Positions 32,618 to 42,083 of a stretch of DNA of 64,000 nucleotides are shown here, piece by piece (position 1 is the stretch's first letter; every line of letters begins with the position of its first letter). The DNA is from Clostridium sp. MD294 (GTDB lineage: Bacteria; Bacillota; Clostridia; Lachnospirales; Anaerotignaceae): assembly GCF_000364165.2 (NCBI RefSeq), contig NZ_CP097810.1, positions 2,420,130 through 2,484,129 on the forward strand. Direction: 5' to 3'. The position numbers and the translations under genes were made by a program. Below the pieces are notes generated by a model, which worked only from the letters and a program-made list of their open reading frames with translations, had not been told where the DNA came from and did not search any database.

Positions 32618-34822
32618 TTATAATATATCATTAATGTCAGATTTTAATACGTCTGCTTTTGGCCCATAAATTGCCTGTATACCTGTATCCTTTTTTACCA
32701 ATCCTTTGGCACCTTCTGCCTTCCACGCAGGTGTATCTGCTACTTTAGAAGGGTCTTTTACTGTTACTCTCAAACGTGTCATACAAGCATCTACTAGCAC
32801 AATATTTTCACGACCACCTAAAAGTGCTATAATTCTTTCTGGCTGGCTATTTCCATCACCTTTATTTGTAGAAGTACCTTCTGTTGTTTCTTCTTCGCCT
32901 TCTTCATTTTCATAGTTACCTAATCTACCTGGTGTAGCAAATTGGAATTTTCCTATCATAAAATATGCCACCACATAGCCTATTATCAAAAATGCAACAC
33001 AACAAATAATAAAATGAATAATGTCACCACTTAATCCTGCTTTTAATGACATTGGTACACGTGTTAAAAATTCTAAATTTCCAAAAGAGTGCAAACGTAA
33101 ATCCATAACACCTGCCATAGCAAATGCACAACCTTGCAATACTGCATATACAATATAAAGCGGTAATGCACAGAACATAAACATAAATTCTAATGGCTCT
33201 GTAACACCTGTCAAAAATACTGCTAATACTGTAGAGAAAAACATAGAACGATAATTATGTTGTTTCTCTTTATCTACTCTACGATACATAGCTAGTGCAA
33301 TACCCATAAGCAAACCTGTTGCACCAATCATTTGACCTACTTTAAAACGAGCTGGTGTAACAGTTTCCATTAAATTAGTATAACTTGCCATATCTCCAGC
33401 ATCTTTAAAATTGATTAAATCTGTTACCCAAGCTAACCAAAGTGGGTCTTGACCGAATACCTCTGAACCTGCATTGATACCTGTTTGCATTACATAAGTT
33501 CCACCAAATGCAGTATAGTTCATAGGTATTGTAAGCATATGGTGTAAACCAAATGGAAGAAGCAAACGTTCTAATGTTCCATAAATAAATGGTGCTAATA
33601 TTGGTGATGTGGAAGAAGAATTTGCTATCCAAATACCAAATGCGTTAATACCTGACTGTACTACTGGCCATATTACTATCATAATAATAGAAATTACTGT
33701 AGAATATGCTATAACTGCCAAAGGTACAAATCTTTTACCATTAAAAAATGCTAAGGCATCTGGCAATTTTCTAAAGTTATAAAATTTATTATAAACAACG
33801 CCACCTACAAAACCTGCTATAATACCTACAAATACACCCATATTTAATGCTGGTGCTCCTAATACAGATGTGAAATAATTTTCAACTAACATTTCCTGTC
33901 CCAGTATAGAATGTACTACTGCTCCTGCTTCTGAAAGCATCGCTTCTGTAACACCAAATGCTGCACCTGTAATGCGGTTAATCAATATAAATGCAATTAC
34001 TGCTGCAAATGCACCGCCTGCTCTTTCTTTTGCCCAAGAACCGCCTATTGCTGCTGCAAACAAAATATGTAAGTTATTTATAATTGCCCAACCTATATTT
34101 TCCATAGTGCTTCCAACTAAATAAATAAAATTGACGTCGGTACCTGCCATTTGTATCAGTTTTCCCAAACTAAGCATAAAACCTGCTGCTGGCATAACTG
34201 CAATAACTGTCATAAGTACTTTGCCTAGTTTCTGTAAAAAGTCAAAGTCTATTATTGCCTTCTTTTTCTTTTCTGTTGGTGCTGCCTCTACTGTAGGTGT
34301 TGTTTCTACTACAACAGCTTCTTGTGTTGGTGTTTGTACTGAAGACTGCTGTGCATTTGGTGTAACAACAAGTACAGCATCTTTTGTTGCTTCTACTTTT
34401 CCTGAAGCAGTTTCCATTGTTTTATTATCTAATCCTGCACATATCAGCACTGGAGTAATGGTAGGTAAATTTTTGCTTTTAATAAAGTCAACATCTACTT
34501 CTGCTATCAAATCCCCTACTTTTACATCTTCACCTTCTTGTTTATGTACTGTAAATCCCTCTCCATTTAATCCTACTGTTTCCAGACCAAAATGTATCAA
34601 CATTTCTAGTCCTTCCTCTGAAAGAAAACCAAAAGCGTGTTTTGTTGCTGCAACAGAAACTAATTTTCCATTTACTGGACTGTAAATTTTACCATTATCA
34701 GGTAATATTGCAATACCATCTCCTACTATTTTCTCTGCAAAAACAGGGTCTGGCACTTTTTCCAGTGCAACAATTTCTCCTGATAAAGGAGCAATAATTG
34801 AAATTTTATTTTCGTTAGTCAT
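32618..34822 (-). CDS. PTS permease, glucose/maltose family, IIA-IIC-IIB fusion
   Basis: 734 residues. IIA is at the N-terminus (1-145) with phospho-acceptor H77 in LIHFGLETVG and helper H62. A Thr/Val/Pro linker follows, then IIC (about 195-610) with some ten membrane segments and the GLHHMLTIPMNYTAFGGTY motif. IIB is at the C-terminus with phospho-cysteine C680 in DACMTRLRV. The order A-C-B differs from the common C-B-A. It imports and phosphorylates a hexose or maltose; malQ next door favours a maltose-type substrate (inference). Divergent from a LacI regulator that probably controls it. ATG with GGAGG site. Confidence 0.92.
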   Translation of the reverse strand: MTNENKISIIAPLSGEIVALEKVPDPVFAEKIVGDGIAILPDNGKIYSPVNGKLVSVAATKHAFGFLSEEGLEMLIHFGLETVGLNGEGFTVHKQEGEDVKVGDLIAEVDVDFIKSKNLPTITPVLICAGLDNKTMETASGKVEATKDAVLVVTPNAQQSSVQTPTQEAVVVETTPTVEAAPTEKKKKAIIDFDFLQKLGKVLMTVIAVMPAAGFMLSLGKLIQMAGTDVNFIYLVGSTMENIGWAIINNLHILFAAAIGGSWAKERAGGAFAAVIAFILINRITGAAFGVTEAMLSEAGAVVHSILGQEMLVENYFTSVLGAPALNMGVFVGIIAGFVGGVVYNKFYNFRKLPDALAFFNGKRFVPLAVIAYSTVISIIMIVIWPVVQSGINAFGIWIANSSSTSPILAPFIYGTLERLLLPFGLHHMLTIPMNYTAFGGTYVMQTGINAGSEVFGQDPLWLAWVTDLINFKDAGDMASYTNLMETVTPARFKVGQMIGATGLLMGIALAMYRRVDKEKQHNYRSMFFSTVLAVFLTGVTEPLEFMFMFCALPLYIVYAVLQGCAFAMAGVMDLRLHSFGNLEFLTRVPMSLKAGLSGDIIHFIICCVAFLIIGYVVAYFMIGKFQFATPGRLGNYENEEGEEETTEGTSTNKGDGNSQPERIIALLGGRENIVLVDACMTRLRVTVKDPSKVADTPAWKAEGAKGLVKKDTGIQAIYGPKADVLKSDINDIL

Positions 34823-34942
34823 AAATATCCTCCCTTTCTTTATGATTACTTTATATACCCTAAAACAATAATTATGCTATCAATGCTTATGCAAATGTGA
34901 AACAATATTTATGCAAATATTCATAAATATATTTTTTATTGC

Positions 34943-34975
34943 ATTGATATTGCATTTATTTTACGCAATATCAAT
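34943..34975. promoter_or_regulatory. Perfect 11-bp inverted repeat between PTS and LacI genes
   Basis: Arms ATTGATATTGC (34943-34953) and GCAATATCAAT (34965-34975) with an 11-base spacer, so the arms are 22 bases apart, two helical turns. It lies in the 405-base divergent intergenic region, which also has TTTACGCAA (about 34961) and TTGCGTAAA (about 35191) as inverse copies. Candidate operator for the LacI protein. Confidence 0.5.
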
Positions 34976-35227
34976 ATATCTCTTTTGCAGCAAAAAATCA
35001 ATCAAAATTTCATAATAAAATACAATTTCTCCATAATATATAAATTTTTTATTTTTATTTTATGCAATATAACAATACTAGAGTATTTAAAATTACTAAT
35101 ATAGAGAAAATATCTGTAATACTATTGCTTTTATTGACTTTTAAAAAACTGTTTTTTATAATGAAATCATAGCATATTATTTTTAAATATTTGCGTAAAT
35201 TTGCTTAAACGAAAGGAAGTGTTATTT

Positions 35228-36247
35228 ATGGCTGTTACAATAAAAGAAGTTGCTGCATTAGCTGGTGTATCACCTTCTACAGTATCCAGAACGTGCAAAA
35301 ACCACCCCTCTATCAGTAAAGAAACAAAACAAAAAGTGCGTTATGCTATGGCACAGTTAGGATATGAGCCAAATATTCAAAATACTATTGAGCAAGAAAA
35401 TTCTCCTATTATGCTCAGTATTATATTACCTCCTTCTTCCAGAGATGTTTATGAAAATTCTTTTCATTTGGAAGTAATAAGGGGCATAAGTCAATTTTGT
35501 AATACTAGAGGATATATCAGCACAGTCATAACAGGACAAGATGAATATGAAATATTAAAAGCAATACAAACGCTTGTCAAAGAAGAGAAAACGGGAGGAT
35601 TTATACTATTATACGCCAAACAAGATGATGCTGTAATAGATTATTTATATAACGAAGGTCTTTTATATGTTTTAATTGGAAAGGCAAAACAGTTTGTAAA
35701 TCAGACAATTTATATTGACAATGATAACTTTTTAGCAGGCATAGAAGCAACGGAATATTTATATCAATTAGGTCATAGAAATATAGCTTATGTAGGAATA
35801 GAAAGCAATATGTATTTTTCAGCAGAAAGAAAAGCAGGTTATCAAAAAGCATTAGAAAATCACGGCTTACCTTTTCGTGAAAATTATTGTGTTGAAATAG
35901 ACAAGCATACTATGGATAATGCAGAACCTTTTTCTACATTATTGGAACAACAGCAAAAGCCTACTGCTGTTGTAGCAAGCGATGATATATTAGCTGTTGC
36001 ATTGGAACAAGCTTGTGCCAAAAAAGGACTTTATATACCTAAAGATTTATCTATTGTTTCATTTAATAATTCACTGTTTGCACGCATTACATCCCCTCAA
36101 CTTACTTCTATTGATGTAAACTCTCATCAATTAGGTATAGAAGCAGCGTCACAGCTAATTAACCACATTGAAAATCCTAATTTACTTGCAACAAAAATTA
36201 TTGTACCACACTCTCTTATTGTAAGAGAAAGTTGCAGAGAAATATGA
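35228..36247 (+). CDS. LacI-family transcriptional regulator
   Basis: 339 residues from ATG at 35228 (AAAGGAAG upstream). The N-terminal helix-turn-helix reads VTIKEVAALAGVSPSTVSRTC, with the hinge helix near 50-60. A periplasmic-binding-protein-like sugar domain follows, with HRNIAYVG, AVVASDDILAVALEQ and SIVSFNNS blocks typical of the family. It diverges from the PTS-EEP-malQ operon, so repression of that operon relieved by maltose or a phosphosugar is likely. Confidence 0.92.
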   Translation: MAVTIKEVAALAGVSPSTVSRTCKNHPSISKETKQKVRYAMAQLGYEPNIQNTIEQENSPIMLSIILPPSSRDVYENSFHLEVIRGISQFCNTRGYISTVITGQDEYEILKAIQTLVKEEKTGGFILLYAKQDDAVIDYLYNEGLLYVLIGKAKQFVNQTIYIDNDNFLAGIEATEYLYQLGHRNIAYVGIESNMYFSAERKAGYQKALENHGLPFRENYCVEIDKHTMDNAEPFSTLLEQQQKPTAVVASDDILAVALEQACAKKGLYIPKDLSIVSFNNSLFARITSPQLTSIDVNSHQLGIEAASQLINHIENPNLLATKIIVPHSLIVRESCREI

Positions 36248-36367
36248 TAAAAAAAATACTATTACAAAAAACGAAACAAAAACTTAACATTTTATTAATG
36301 CTGTAATAAATTGGCTTTTACTGTCGTTATTGATAATAGAATATATAAAACGACAGGAGGGTTTACA

Positions 36368-37174
36368 ATGTATTACTATAACAAAATGAAAAAACAGAAG
36401 CAAATAACAGAATTTATCAAAATACAATATACTATATTGTTTATTATAATTGTAGTTATACAGCAATATAGTATGCTATATTGTATCATAGCTATTTCTG
36501 TACTATTTTATACGCTTTTGTATCAAAATACTACTTTTGTTACAAAACAACATAATATCAAATTTCTATGTTATAATTTAAAAGAAGTTTTAAAAGATTT
36601 ACCCAGACATCACTTTTTTCAATACTGCAATAAATACAGTATAAGCAATGAAATCATACAGCAGTCTTATCAAACAGTAAATAATGGTTATATTTACATT
36701 GTGCTTTCTGATACAGGTACTCCCGCAAGCGAATTGATTTCATTATTTACAAAAAAGAACTATAATCATGCTTCTATTGCATTTGATGCACAACTAAAAA
36801 CACTTATGAGTTATAATAATGGTCAAAATATTTCTCCTCCGGGATTAAACGCTGAAACAGTGCAACATTTACGCAAAAAAGAAGGAGCTTGCATTATTGT
36901 GTATCAAATGCGTGCAACACCAGAACAGAAAAAATGTATGATTTCTAAAATAGAAAAGATAAATGTCGAAGGCAGTTCTTACAATACTATAGGACTTTTA
37001 TTAAAACATTCTTTTTTACCTAATATTATGTTTTGTTCTCAATTTGTATATTATCTGCTTTGTGAAGCAGGTATTGCTTATTTTGATAAAAAAATGGAAT
37101 GTGTCACTCCTATGGATTTTATAGAATTAGATTACAAAAGAAAACTGGAGTTTTTATATGAAAAAATATTATAA
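36368..37174 (+). CDS. Membrane-anchored papain-like (NlpC/P60 superfamily, YiiX-like) protein
   Basis: 268 residues from ATG at 36368 (AGGAGG upstream). Two N-terminal membrane helices (about 16-55) precede a soluble domain with H134 in NYNHASIAFD and C223 in MFCSQFVYYLLCEAG, the order (His before Cys) of the circularly permuted papain-like family. Such proteins hydrolyse amide or thioester bonds in peptides or lipids; the substrate here is unknown. It stands alone between LacI and the sigma/anti-sigma pair. Confidence 0.7.
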   Translation: MYYYNKMKKQKQITEFIKIQYTILFIIIVVIQQYSMLYCIIAISVLFYTLLYQNTTFVTKQHNIKFLCYNLKEVLKDLPRHHFFQYCNKYSISNEIIQQSYQTVNNGYIYIVLSDTGTPASELISLFTKKNYNHASIAFDAQLKTLMSYNNGQNISPPGLNAETVQHLRKKEGACIIVYQMRATPEQKKCMISKIEKINVEGSSYNTIGLLLKHSFLPNIMFCSQFVYYLLCEAGIAYFDKKMECVTPMDFIELDYKRKLEFLYEKIL

Positions 37175-37175
37175 T

Positions 37176-37220
37176 AAAAAGGCATAATACTACTGTTTTT
37201 TGATAGTATTATGCCTTTTT
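37176..37220. terminator. Bidirectional terminator
   Basis: 17-bp stem AAAAAGGCATAATACTA paired with its complement, 11-base loop, between convergent genes. Confidence 0.88.
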
Positions 37221-37226
37221 ACTTTA

Positions 37227-38702
37227 TTATTCTATAGCAACAGGTATTGCATATTCTTTGCCTATCCAATAAGTAGGCTCATCAAACTGTAATAGAATAG
37301 ATTTTATATTTTCATTTTGAAACTCTTCTGACAAAAATGAAAACGAAATTGTTTTACCAAAAATGTCATTTTGCTGTGTGGTATCAATGGCACTACCATA
37401 TGCACCATAATAGTCCCCTTGTGCTATTTTTGTACGAATATGATACAATACTCTTTCTTTTTGATTTGGCTCTATATTGACAGTTAAAACCAATTTATCT
37501 ATTGAACCCTTTTCTGCATAATTTCTTCCATATTCATCTACTTTATAAACACCAGTATAGTCTATTGTCTGTATATGATTAGCAGAAAGTATTTTGACTG
37601 TGCCATATTGAAAAGGAATACAAATATCTAATGGTATTGTTTGTCCTATTTCTGGAACAGGTATCTCTACAAATTCGCATTCGTCTGTTTTAGCAGAAAG
37701 TGCTGTATAATAAAATGTTGCTGGGAAATCCTCTTTTGTTGCATCAAATATGACCTCTCCTCCATTTTCTATAAAACTTTTTGCCGTAATGATTTTTGCA
37801 AAATTACCGCTTTTTGTTTTTAAATAACAATTATAATACGCATTTGGTATTGTTTCAAAATATAGCATATAATCAAAATATGACCTATATCCTCCAAACT
37901 GCTGTATTGTTTTTGCTTCTTCTGAACAAATAGCATAATAGTCAATTTTTGCTCCTTTTTCTGTCATTTCTGCTTTTGCTGTAATAGAAGTATCATATTG
38001 TGTTATTGTATTTCCTATTCCTTTCAAATCTGATATTGCTTTTGTTTCTTTCAAACGAAATGATAGTTTTTGTTCAAAACCATTTACACCTATTTCATAA
38101 TAGTCATTTTCTGATTTTTCTATAATTTGATGAAGTTCTTTTTCTATTTGTTTAAAATTATCTCTTAAATTTGCACCACTTTTTATAAAAAAAAGTTCTC
38201 TTTGTTCTCCATTATGATACCAAGTAATAGTATATTTTTCACCCATTTGTTTCCCTATCGTCATATTTTCACCTGAAAACATTTCCTCTTTATGAATATA
38301 GGGGCTTGTATCTGTAATGCTTATTGTTCCTAAAAGAAAATCTCCTTTCACATAACAATCTTTTAATTCTACTGTGACATTGTCTTTTTGCAGTTTTCCA
38401 CAAATCATTTCTACTTCATATACAACATCACTTTCTACTACACCAATATTAGGTATAAAATGAAATATTCTTTCCAATTCTGCCCTAACAGGTTCTGACA
38501 AAAATACAGCAAACAACATCAAACAAGCTGTTGCTGTCATTGCAACAGTATTTTTATGTCCCTTTTTTAATTTCTTTTTTACCATTTTTTGTATCCTTTT
38601 TTGTGTAATACTGTCTTCCATAGTAATAAGAGGTATTTCTTCCCACTGTTCTAATTCCTGTTGTGTAATATTATCTAAAAAATCATTGACATTTTTATTC
38701 AT
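37227..38702 (-). CDS. DUF4179-type membrane protein, probable anti-sigma partner
   Basis: 491 residues from ATG at 38702, chosen because GGAGG is placed correctly for it. A cytoplasmic N-terminus (about 1-52: FLDNITQQELEQWEEIPL, many Lys) is followed by one membrane helix (about 54-70) and a large extracytoplasmic domain with PVRAELERIFHFIPNIGV. This arrangement and its eight-base overlap with a sigma gene fit DUF4179 anti-sigma-like proteins of Firmicutes, which hold the sigma factor inactive until an envelope signal arrives. The signal is unknown. Confidence 0.8.
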   Translation of the reverse strand: MNKNVNDFLDNITQQELEQWEEIPLITMEDSITQKRIQKMVKKKLKKGHKNTVAMTATACLMLFAVFLSEPVRAELERIFHFIPNIGVVESDVVYEVEMICGKLQKDNVTVELKDCYVKGDFLLGTISITDTSPYIHKEEMFSGENMTIGKQMGEKYTITWYHNGEQRELFFIKSGANLRDNFKQIEKELHQIIEKSENDYYEIGVNGFEQKLSFRLKETKAISDLKGIGNTITQYDTSITAKAEMTEKGAKIDYYAICSEEAKTIQQFGGYRSYFDYMLYFETIPNAYYNCYLKTKSGNFAKIITAKSFIENGGEVIFDATKEDFPATFYYTALSAKTDECEFVEIPVPEIGQTIPLDICIPFQYGTVKILSANHIQTIDYTGVYKVDEYGRNYAEKGSIDKLVLTVNIEPNQKERVLYHIRTKIAQGDYYGAYGSAIDTTQQNDIFGKTISFSFLSEEFQNENIKSILLQFDEPTYWIGKEYAIPVAIE

Positions 38703-39237
38703 AAAACACACCTCCCTGCAATACCTTTTTTAATTTCTCCAATCCTCTTTGTACTTTTTTATCTACAGTATTTTGTTTTAAATCAAATTTTTCTGCTATC
38801 ATTTTTGTGCTGTATCCCAAATAATATTTCATAATAAATATATGGCTGTCTGGTTCTCCCAATTCTTTTATACATTGCAGCAGTACAGAACGGTTTTCTA
38901 TTTGTTCATATTCATTTTTTGTTATAGCAAATTCTTCTGTTAATGGCAATGACTGCTTTTGTATAAGTTTTTTATATTTTTGTGCTGCCTTTCTTCTTGC
39001 AATGACACAAATATATGTTTTTAAAGAACCTTTTTCTAATGAAATATGTTCTCTACCATCAAAAATATCTACAAATACATCACTAACACATTCCTCTATT
39101 TCTTGTTGTGAAAAATCTGCCAAACGATTTTTTACAATACTATAACAAATTCCTATATATTTCTTCATAATTTGCTCTAAACCTTTATCTGGTTTTTGTT
39201 TAAGTAACTCTAGCAGTTTTTGTTCTTCTTTGTCCAT
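38695..39237 (-). CDS. ECF-type RNA polymerase sigma factor
   Basis: 180 residues. Region 2 (about 20-95: MKKYIGICYSIVKNRLADF, EECVSDVFVDIF, LKTYICVIARRKAAQKYKK) and region 4 (about 120-170: YLGYSTKMIAEKFDLKQNTVDKKVQRGLEKLK) are both present, with region 3 lacking, as in ECF sigma factors. It overlaps its downstream partner, so the two are translationally coupled. Its regulon cannot be seen; no clear ECF-type promoter was found upstream. Confidence 0.92.
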   Translation of the reverse strand: MDKEEQKLLELLKQKPDKGLEQIMKKYIGICYSIVKNRLADFSQQEIEECVSDVFVDIFDGREHISLEKGSLKTYICVIARRKAAQKYKKLIQKQSLPLTEEFAITKNEYEQIENRSVLLQCIKELGEPDSHIFIMKYYLGYSTKMIAEKFDLKQNTVDKKVQRGLEKLKKVLQGGVFYE

Positions 39238-39280
39238 ATATTTCCCCCCTTTATACTATTCTATTGTAATAAAAAAACAA

Positions 39281-39295
39281 ATTTCTGACAGAAAT
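39281..39295. promoter_or_regulatory. Palindrome between sigma gene and purA
   Basis: ATTTCTGACAGAAAT: perfect 7-bp arms around one base, 12 bases upstream of the purA -35. A possible regulator site for either divergent gene. Confidence 0.35.
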
Positions 39296-39306
39296 AACAG
39301 AAAAAC

Positions 39307-39336
39307 TTGATTTTATATAGCCAAGTATACTATAAT
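39307..39336 (+). promoter_or_regulatory. Promoter of purA
   Basis: TTGATT (39307-39312), 18 bases, TATAAT (39331-39336), about 45 bases before the purA start. Confidence 0.6.
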
Positions 39337-39381
39337 TTATACGTTGCAATTCATCACATTGGAAAGGGTGTGTTTTTACTT

Positions 39382-40656
39382 ATGTTAACATCAATAGTAG
39401 GTATTAACTGGGGAGATGAAGGAAAAGGAAGAATGGTTGACCTTCTTTCTGAAAATTATGATATCGTTTCCCGTTATCAAGGAGGAAATAACGCAGGTCA
39501 TACTGTCATAAATGACAAAGGTAAATTTATATTAAATCTTTTACCTTCTGGTATACTTCGTGAAAATGTCGTAAATATCATGGGAACTGGTATGGTAATT
39601 GATTTAGAGCATTTAAGTAATGAAAAGAAAAAATTGACAGATGCTGGTGTTAAAATTACACCAGAAAATTTAAAAATCAGTGATAGAGCAATTATTTGTA
39701 TGCCTTATCACAAACAACTTGACATATTAGAAGAAGACCGTCTTGGTGATGCAAAATTTGGTTCTACTAGACGTGGTATTTCTCCTGTATATGGTGACAA
39801 ATATATGAAAAAATGTATTCGTATGGGTGATTTACTTTATCCTGAACAATACAGAGCTTCTTTAAAAAATATATTGTCTTGGAAAAATTTAACTATTCAA
39901 AATGTATATGGTGCTCCAGAAGTAAGTTATGATGATATGCTTGATTGGTTAGATAAATATGCTCAAGAATTTAAAGATTATATTTGTGATACAAGCATCT
40001 ATTTAAACAATGCTGTAAAAGAAGGCAAAAAAGTAATGTTTGAAGCACAGCTTGGTGCTTTGAGAGATATTGACTTTGGTATTTATCCTTTTACTTCTTC
40101 TTCTTCTACTATCGCCGCATATGCTCCTATTGGTGCAGGCGTTCCAAATTTAAAATTGACAAATGTAATAGGTATTATGAAAGCATATTCTTCTTGTGTA
40201 GGAGAAGGACCTTTCACAGTAGAAATGTTTGGAGAAGAAGGTGAAGCACTTCGTGCTGCTGGTGGAGAATATGGTGCTGCAACTGGTAGACCTAGACGTG
40301 TAGGTGCATTTGATGTAGTTGCTTCTCGCTATGGTATCAGAGTACAAGGTTGTGATGAAGTAGCATTAACAAAATTAGATGTGCTTTCTTATTTAGACAA
40401 AATTCCTGTTTGTACTGCTTATACTGTAAATGGGAAAGAAACAAAAGAATTTCCTATTGGTGCAGAATTAGCAGCAGCAAAACCAGTAATAGAATATGTA
40501 GAAGGTTGGAAATGCGATATTTCAAAATGCAGAAAACCTCAAGATTTACCAAAAGCTGCATTAAACTACATTAAATATATAGAACAATTGTCACAATGTC
40601 ACATTAAATATGTTTCTGTAGGTGCTGCAAGAGAAGAATATATTGTAATGTATTAA
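39382..40656 (+). CDS. purA: Adenylosuccinate synthetase
   Basis: 424 residues from ATG at 39382 (GGAAAGGG upstream). The start SIVGINWGDEGKGRMVDLL holds the P-loop-like GDEGKG with the catalytic aspartate, and GGNNAGHTV the conserved histidine. STRRGISPVYGDK, SSSSTIAAYAPIGAG and TGRPRRVGAFD follow. It makes adenylosuccinate from IMP, aspartate and GTP for AMP synthesis. Single-gene unit with a terminator after it. An alternative upstream ATG would add 25 residues that do not belong to the family. Confidence 0.97.
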   Translation: MLTSIVGINWGDEGKGRMVDLLSENYDIVSRYQGGNNAGHTVINDKGKFILNLLPSGILRENVVNIMGTGMVIDLEHLSNEKKKLTDAGVKITPENLKISDRAIICMPYHKQLDILEEDRLGDAKFGSTRRGISPVYGDKYMKKCIRMGDLLYPEQYRASLKNILSWKNLTIQNVYGAPEVSYDDMLDWLDKYAQEFKDYICDTSIYLNNAVKEGKKVMFEAQLGALRDIDFGIYPFTSSSSTIAAYAPIGAGVPNLKLTNVIGIMKAYSSCVGEGPFTVEMFGEEGEALRAAGGEYGAATGRPRRVGAFDVVASRYGIRVQGCDEVALTKLDVLSYLDKIPVCTAYTVNGKETKEFPIGAELAAAKPVIEYVEGWKCDISKCRKPQDLPKAALNYIKYIEQLSQCHIKYVSVGAAREEYIVMY

Positions 40657-40669
40657 AAGTTCATATTAT

Positions 40670-40696
40670 GAGGGGAGATATTCTCCCCTTTTTTTA
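40670..40696 (+). terminator. Terminator of purA
   Basis: GGGGAGA/TCTCCCC stem with a three-base loop and a T run. The rest of the gap to carA (40697-41003) is AT-rich; no PyrR-type or riboswitch structure was recognised. Confidence 0.8.
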
Positions 40697-41003
40697 ACGA
40701 ATAAAAAAATATAGTGTATATTTACTTTGTTTTTTGGATAGATTGTATATTATTGATTGTTTTATTTGTTAAAATAGCATATATAACACTATAATTATTG
40801 TTACTATATTGCTTTGTCGTTGTATATATTATACAACAATTTTTTTATGTGATATAAAGAAAGTTTTTTCTTTTTTTATTTTATACTAGACAAAGCTGTT
40901 TTCATGCTATAAAATGTAAAAAATTGTGTGTAAGCTCAATTTTATTGTGTTGCTCTAAAAATGATATATTTGTAAACCCTAGCGTTATGACGGAGGAATG
41001 AAA

Positions 41004-42083
41004 ATGGAAAAAAAAGTATATCTTGTATTAGAAAATGGGCAGTTTTTTGAAGGAAATGCTTTCGGTGCAGAAGGCGAAATCACTGGCGAAATTGTTTTTG
41101 CTACTGCTATGACAGGCTACCTTGAAACATTGACAGACCCTAGTTATTATGGACAAATTGTTGTACAAACATTTCCCTTAATTGGCAACTATGGTGTAAT
41201 TCCTGCTGATTTTGAGAGTGCAAATACTCATGTAAAAGCATATATTGTCAGAGAATGGTGTCAAGAACCTTCCAATTTTCGCTCAGAAGGAAATCTTGAC
41301 ACTTTTTTAAAGGAACGCAATGTCATAGGTCTTTGTAATATAGATACTAGACAGTTAACTAGAATGATAAGAGAATATGGTGTTATGAATGCACGTATTG
41401 TAAATTCTATTGAAAATTTAGATAGTATTGTTTCAGAATTAAAAAATTATCGTGTGGCTGATGCAGTCAAAAACACAACCTGTCATGAAATAACCATTTC
41501 AAAACCAGAAATATCCAAATATAAAGTAGTACTAATGGATTTTGGTGCTAAAAAACACATTCATAAAGAACTTGAAAAAAGAGGCTGTGAAGTCATTACA
41601 GTACCTGCTTATACCACATATGAACAAATTATGGAATTAAAACCAGATGGTATTATGCTTTCTAATGGTGCTGGTGACCCTGCAGATAATATTGAAATCA
41701 TTGAACAAATCAAAAAATTATTACAAACAAAAATCCCTATATTTGGTATCTGTTTAGGACATCAACTTGTTGCACTTGCCAACGATGCCAAAACTATCAA
41801 ATTAAAATATGGACACAGAGGTGCTAATCAGCCTGTAAAAGACTTAGTTACAGGTAATGTTTATATTACCAGTCAAAATCACGGTTATGCAGTAGACCAC
41901 AATACACTTCCCTCTAGCTGTAGTATGCGTTTTGTAAACGCTAACGACAACACTTGTGAAGGAATTGATTATCAGGAAATTCCTGTTTTTACAGTACAAT
42001 TCCACCCCGAAGCAAATGGTGGCCCTAGAGATACTATGTTTTTATTTGACCGTTTTATAACATTGATGGGAGGTAACAAATAA
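41004..42083 (+). CDS. carA: Carbamoyl-phosphate synthase small subunit
   Basis: 359 residues from ATG at 41004, which has GGAGG at a proper distance; an ATG six bases earlier is too close. The N-terminal CPSase domain (LENGQFFEGNAFGAEG, ATAMTGYLETLTDPSY) is followed by the glutaminase with nucleophile cysteine in FGICLGHQ and HPE in VQFHPEANGG. It supplies ammonia from glutamine to CarB. It overlaps carB by one base (TAATG), so the two are coupled. Confidence 0.97.
   Translation: MEKKVYLVLENGQFFEGNAFGAEGEITGEIVFATAMTGYLETLTDPSYYGQIVVQTFPLIGNYGVIPADFESANTHVKAYIVREWCQEPSNFRSEGNLDTFLKERNVIGLCNIDTRQLTRMIREYGVMNARIVNSIENLDSIVSELKNYRVADAVKNTTCHEITISKPEISKYKVVLMDFGAKKHIHKELEKRGCEVITVPAYTTYEQIMELKPDGIMLSNGAGDPADNIEIIEQIKKLLQTKIPIFGICLGHQLVALANDAKTIKLKYGHRGANQPVKDLVTGNVYITSQNHGYAVDHNTLPSSCSMRFVNANDNTCEGIDYQEIPVFTVQFHPEANGGPRDTMFLFDRFITLMGGNK

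Noticed and set aside
34131-34685. A 184-codon plus-strand frame inside the PTS gene
   Set aside because: It is the complement of the IIA/linker coding region, whose function is clear on the minus strand; no ribosome-binding site.
40697-41003. Pyrimidine-responsive attenuator or riboswitch upstream of carA
   Set aside because: No anti-terminator/terminator pair or recognisable PyrR site was found by eye.
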